From Rouxiella sp. WC2420 (lineage in GTDB: Bacteria; Pseudomonadota; Gammaproteobacteria; Enterobacterales; Enterobacteriaceae), in the NCBI RefSeq assembly GCF_041200025.1, contig NZ_CP165628.1:434001-498000 (forward strand): 64,000 bases of DNA, in the 5' to 3' direction. Shown piece after piece: positions 61,626 to 64,000 of this stretch (its first letter is position 1; each line of letters opens with the position of its first letter). A program made the translations under genes and the position numbers. The notes under the pieces are model-generated. The model had not been told where the DNA came from. It did no database searches and saw only the letters and a program-made list of their open reading frames with translations.

Positions 61626-61678
61626 TATGGTGCCCGGACTCGGAATCGAACCAAGGACACGGGGATTTTCAATCCCCT
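61626..61678. repeat. attR: 53-bp direct repeat in the functional tRNA-Phe
   Basis: Identical to 5912-5964. The tRNA sequence continues beyond 61678 to its 5' end, so this side holds the intact tRNA gene. Confidence 0.95.
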
Positions 61679-61703
61679 GCTCTACCGACTGAGCTATCCG
61701 GGC
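61628..61703 (-). tRNA. pheU: tRNA-Phe (GAA), ICE integration site
   Basis: On the minus strand the 76 bases match tRNA-Phe as remembered from E. coli, including an encoded CCA. The anticodon stem encloses TTGAAAA with anticodon GAA. Its neighbours yjdC and dsbD are those of E. coli pheU. The gene remains complete after integration. Confidence 0.97.
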
Positions 61704-61713
61704 AACGGGGCGC

Positions 61714-61742
61714 ATTAAACCGTATTGGCACTTGGTCGTCAA
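61714..61742 (-). promoter_or_regulatory. Promoter of tRNA-Phe
   Basis: On the minus strand, -35 TTGACG (61742-61737) and -10 TTTAAT (61719-61714) are 17 bases apart, followed by a GC-rich discriminator GCGCCCC just before the tRNA. This is typical of growth-rate-controlled stable RNA promoters. Confidence 0.82.
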
Positions 61743-61827
61743 CGCATTTATGCATTAAAGCCGTTAAAAGCTGACTGATTGCTGGCTTTTCAGACAAAAA
61801 TCACGGTTTTGGCATCAATTTAAGTCT

Positions 61828-62403
61828 TCAGGAAAGCGCGCCATGTTCGCGACAGCGCGCAATGTTCAACACGTCTTCCGCCAGACGATGAGCAACTTCG
61901 ACATCATGCAACTGACGTTTTACCAGTAGCCTGCTTAAACAACCTTCCAGAATCAGCTCCATTTGGTGGGCAACCATTTCGGCATCGTCTGATCCCATCT
62001 CTTGTAACAGCGACAGGGTATAGTGATAAGACGCCTGTTTCTGCTGCTCGGCAAGCTGGTGAATTGGCGATTCGCGATCCGGGTAAAAACTGCATGCTGC
62101 AATAAACAGACAGCCAGGATAGCGCTCTTGCCTGACCTGCTCATTAAGAACCTTATAACGTGCCAGCAGTTTTTGCGGCGGCGTCAGGGTCTCATCAAGC
62201 ATTAACTGCCGACGCCAGACCTCAATCTGCTCACCGTGATGGCGCAGGCTGTCGTAAAGCAGCGCTTCGGCATCGGGCCAGTAAAGAGTTAGCTCGTTGA
62301 GAGGAACATCAACCAACTCGGCAACGGAGTCTAGCGACAAGGTTGCCAGACCGCGTTGTTCTAAAAAGTTAAGCGTTTGATCTAATACCTGTTCACGTAG
62401 CAC
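61828..62403 (-). CDS. yjdC: TetR-family regulator YjdC
   Basis: This 191-residue protein is close to E. coli YjdC in the parts I recall ([59 protein letters not shown]). The GTG at 62403 behind AGGAGG gives exactly the E. coli length; an ATG seven codons upstream is less likely. It lies downstream of dsbD on the same strand, as in E. coli. Confidence 0.9.
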   Translation of the reverse strand: MLREQVLDQTLNFLEQRGLATLSLDSVAELVDVPLNELTLYWPDAEALLYDSLRHHGEQIEVWRRQLMLDETLTPPQKLLARYKVLNEQVRQERYPGCLFIAACSFYPDRESPIHQLAEQQKQASYHYTLSLLQEMGSDDAEMVAHQMELILEGCLSRLLVKRQLHDVEVAHRLAEDVLNIARCREHGALS

Positions 62404-62545
62404 TTTGTTCCTCCTCTCCTGCATGACTGGCGCCCTGAATCAGTGGGCTATCCTAAGCTCGGCCACGCCGGAAAACATGCATTTCTTGATGCTATTATCG
62501 CCGCTCTAACCGATGGGTAATAATAACTCTGGGTTTCAGTTTCGT

Positions 62546-64000
62546 TTAAGGCTGAGTATTGTGCAAATGATTGCTGAATTCGGCGCTGTCCATAAAACCG
62601 GTAACCCGTGACTGTGGGATTTCCTTACCCTCAGGCCCAAAGAATAAAATAGTCGGCAGCCCCAGCACGTTCAGGCGCTTGAGCAGTGCAGCCTGTTCAG
62701 CACTATTTTGAGTGACATCCGCCTGTAATAACAAGGTGTTGGCAAGAGCGCTATGCACCTCGGGAGCCGTGAATGTGTACTTGTCGAACTCTTTACAGGC
62801 GACACACCAGTCAGCGTAAAGATCTAGCATCACGCGTTTGCCGTGCGCCTGCTGCAATGCAGCATTAAGCTGTTCAACATTCTGAATTTTCTGAAAGTTA
62901 AGCTTTTGAGTGGCTGACTGGGCGGCATCAGGCTGCCCAAATACCCAATCCTGCAACGGGCGACTAACAATCAGCGCAGCGGCGAGAAACACCAGCTGGA
63001 GTAGCCTGATCAGCCCGCGTGAACTTTTCAGGCTTAGCTGTAATGCCCAGCCGAAGAAGGCGATGCCGAGAATACTCCACAGCCGCAGCCCCCAGGTATC
63101 GCCCAATATTCTTTCCAGCAAAAACACCGGCAGTGCCAGAATGACAAAACCAAAGCCTTCTTTGACATAGTGCATCCACGGACCGCTTCGCGGCAGCAGA
63201 CGATTACCAAACATTGTGGCGGCGATCAGAGGGATCCCCATGCCCAGCGCGTACAGATACAGCGTGCCTGCTCCGGCCCACGGATTTCCGCTTTGTGCGA
63301 TATAAAGCAAAATAGCGCTGAGTGGCGCAGTGGTGCAAGGAGAACAAATCAGCCCGGCCAGAGCGCCCATGATAAACACGCCAATCAGCGATCCGCCTTT
63401 TTGCTCATTACTCATCAGCGCAAGCCGTGTCTGCACGGAGGAAGGGAGTTGCAGTGTAAACAGGCCGAACATCGACAGCGCCAGAGCAATAAACATCACC
63501 GACAGTGCAATCAGCACCCACGGGCTTTGCAGGGCTGCCTGAAACTGCAATCCGGCTGCGGCAACAATGACACCAAGCAGCGTGTAAGTTAGCGCCATAC
63601 CCTGCACATACAGCATGGCCAGCAAAAAGATACGTTTAAGGCTGTGTGGGCGTTCGCGGCCCAGAATAATGCTCGAAATCAACGGATACATCGGCAGTAC
63701 GCAAGGGGTAAAGGCGATACCGATACCAATAATCAAAGCCCACAGCGGTGAGAACGGCAAAGGCGTGCTCTGTGCTGCGCTTTGCACGCTAACCGAGGCT
63801 GCTGGCGTCGTAACCGTGGCGGTATTGGTATTGTCAGCTGTGCCTGAATTCGTATAAGCCGCCACCTCGGCAAGCGGGATCTCGCGCGTTTCCGGTGGAT
63901 AACAGAAACCTGCCGCCGCGCAGCCCTGATAGGTTACGCGGACTTTGGCATCGGCCTTCACCTCGCGCAGCGGGATTGAAATATTCAGCGCGTTTTTGTA
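62546..64000 (-). CDS. dsbD: Thiol:disulfide interchange protein DsbD (5' end outside window)
   Basis: DsbD moves electrons from cytoplasmic thioredoxin across the inner membrane to periplasmic thiol proteins. The visible 484 residues include the end of the N-terminal periplasmic domain with [13 protein letters not shown], eight membrane segments with the redox cysteines in [11 protein letters not shown] and [10 protein letters not shown], and a C-terminal thioredoxin domain with DWCVACKEF. The frame stays open to the window edge. Confidence 0.96.
   Translation of the reverse strand, partial: YKNALNISIPLREVKADAKVRVTYQGCAAAGFCYPPETREIPLAEVAAYTNSGTADNTNTATVTTPAASVSVQSAAQSTPLPFSPLWALIIGIGIAFTPCVLPMYPLISSIILGRERPHSLKRIFLLAMLYVQGMALTYTLLGVIVAAAGLQFQAALQSPWVLIALSVMFIALALSMFGLFTLQLPSSVQTRLALMSNEQKGGSLIGVFIMGALAGLICSPCTTAPLSAILLYIAQSGNPWAGAGTLYLYALGMGIPLIAATMFGNRLLPRSGPWMHYVKEGFGFVILALPVFLLERILGDTWGLRLWSILGIAFFGWALQLSLKSSRGLIRLLQLVFLAAALIVSRPLQDWVFGQPDAAQSATQKLNFQKIQNVEQLNAALQQAHGKRVMLDLYADWCVACKEFDKYTFTAPEVHSALANTLLLQADVTQNSAEQAALLKRLNVLGLPTILFFGPEGKEIPQSRVTGFMDSAEFSNHLHNTQP

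Larger units (their letters stand above)
5912..61678. mobile_element. SPI-7/PFGI-1-type ICE integrated in tRNA-Phe
   Basis: The element is bounded by the 53-bp repeats and has the backbone order of this ICE class: parA, dnaB-like gene, parB and replication genes at one end, then coupling protein and type IV secretion genes, then relaxase-like gene and integrase. Several accessory genes of the class are not seen, including topoisomerase III, single-strand binding protein and type IV pilus genes. About 16 kb of cargo lies between the integrase and the right end. The relaxase-like protein lacks its catalytic residues, so self-transfer is doubtful unless another protein nicks oriT. Confidence 0.93.

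Noticed and set aside
61521..61742. A minus-strand frame running through tRNA-Phe
   Set aside because: It spans the tRNA gene and its promoter, so it is not a protein gene.

Overview
The window is a piece of an Enterobacterales chromosome. The flanks show this: an enterobactin biosynthesis operon (entC-entE-entB-entA) on the left, and yjdC-dsbD with a tRNA-Phe gene on the right, an arrangement like the pheU neighbourhood of E. coli. The genus cannot be fixed from sequence alone; a Yersiniaceae-type host such as Serratia, Rahnella or a relative is a guess.

Almost everything between is one integrative and conjugative element (ICE) of the SPI-7 / PFGI-1 / ICEHin1056 class, about 55.7 kb long, inserted in the 3' end of tRNA-Phe. 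A perfect 53-bp direct repeat (5912-5964 and 61626-61678) marks its ends. Layout: 6.0-13.9 kb is the maintenance and replication block (parA, dnaB-like helicase, parB, DUF2857, STY4528-, PFL_4669- and STY4534-type genes). 14.0-16.5 kb is an AT-rich two-gene cassette (NdpA-like protein plus membrane protein). 16.6-36.1 kb is the conjugation block (lytic transglycosylase, TraD coupling protein, type IV secretion genes to TraG), interrupted at 21.4-23.2 kb by an AT-rich gene for an exported protein of unknown function. 36.5-45.8 kb holds an integrase-like gene, a large KAP-type NTPase, an ArdC-like antirestriction protein, a MobH relaxase-like protein without its catalytic residues, and a tyrosine integrase. 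46-61 kb is cargo: a serine resolvase, an arsenic operon (arsH, arsRBC), an IS110-type transposase frame with two amber stops, and a cluster of short-chain dehydrogenases, glyoxalase-fold proteins and regulators built around two paralogous TetR/SDR divergent pairs. A run of ATGTCA repeats lies close to the right end.

The most unusual signals are DNA- or RNA-level patterns in the ICE backbone. A 17-bp palindrome (TGTTGCCASTGGCAACA) occurs four times at exact 36-bp spacing inside parB and three more times in conjugation genes, in two reading frames. A second palindrome (RTTCGGNNNCCGAAC) occurs four times inside the putative replication gene, again in two frames. A bulged hairpin with a conserved CTGARAGRRR strand occurs five times, upstream of three different ICE genes. 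The NdpA/membrane-protein pair and the KAP NTPase are the best candidates for undescribed defence or exclusion systems. All functional calls come from reading sequence and remembered family features; no database search was run.
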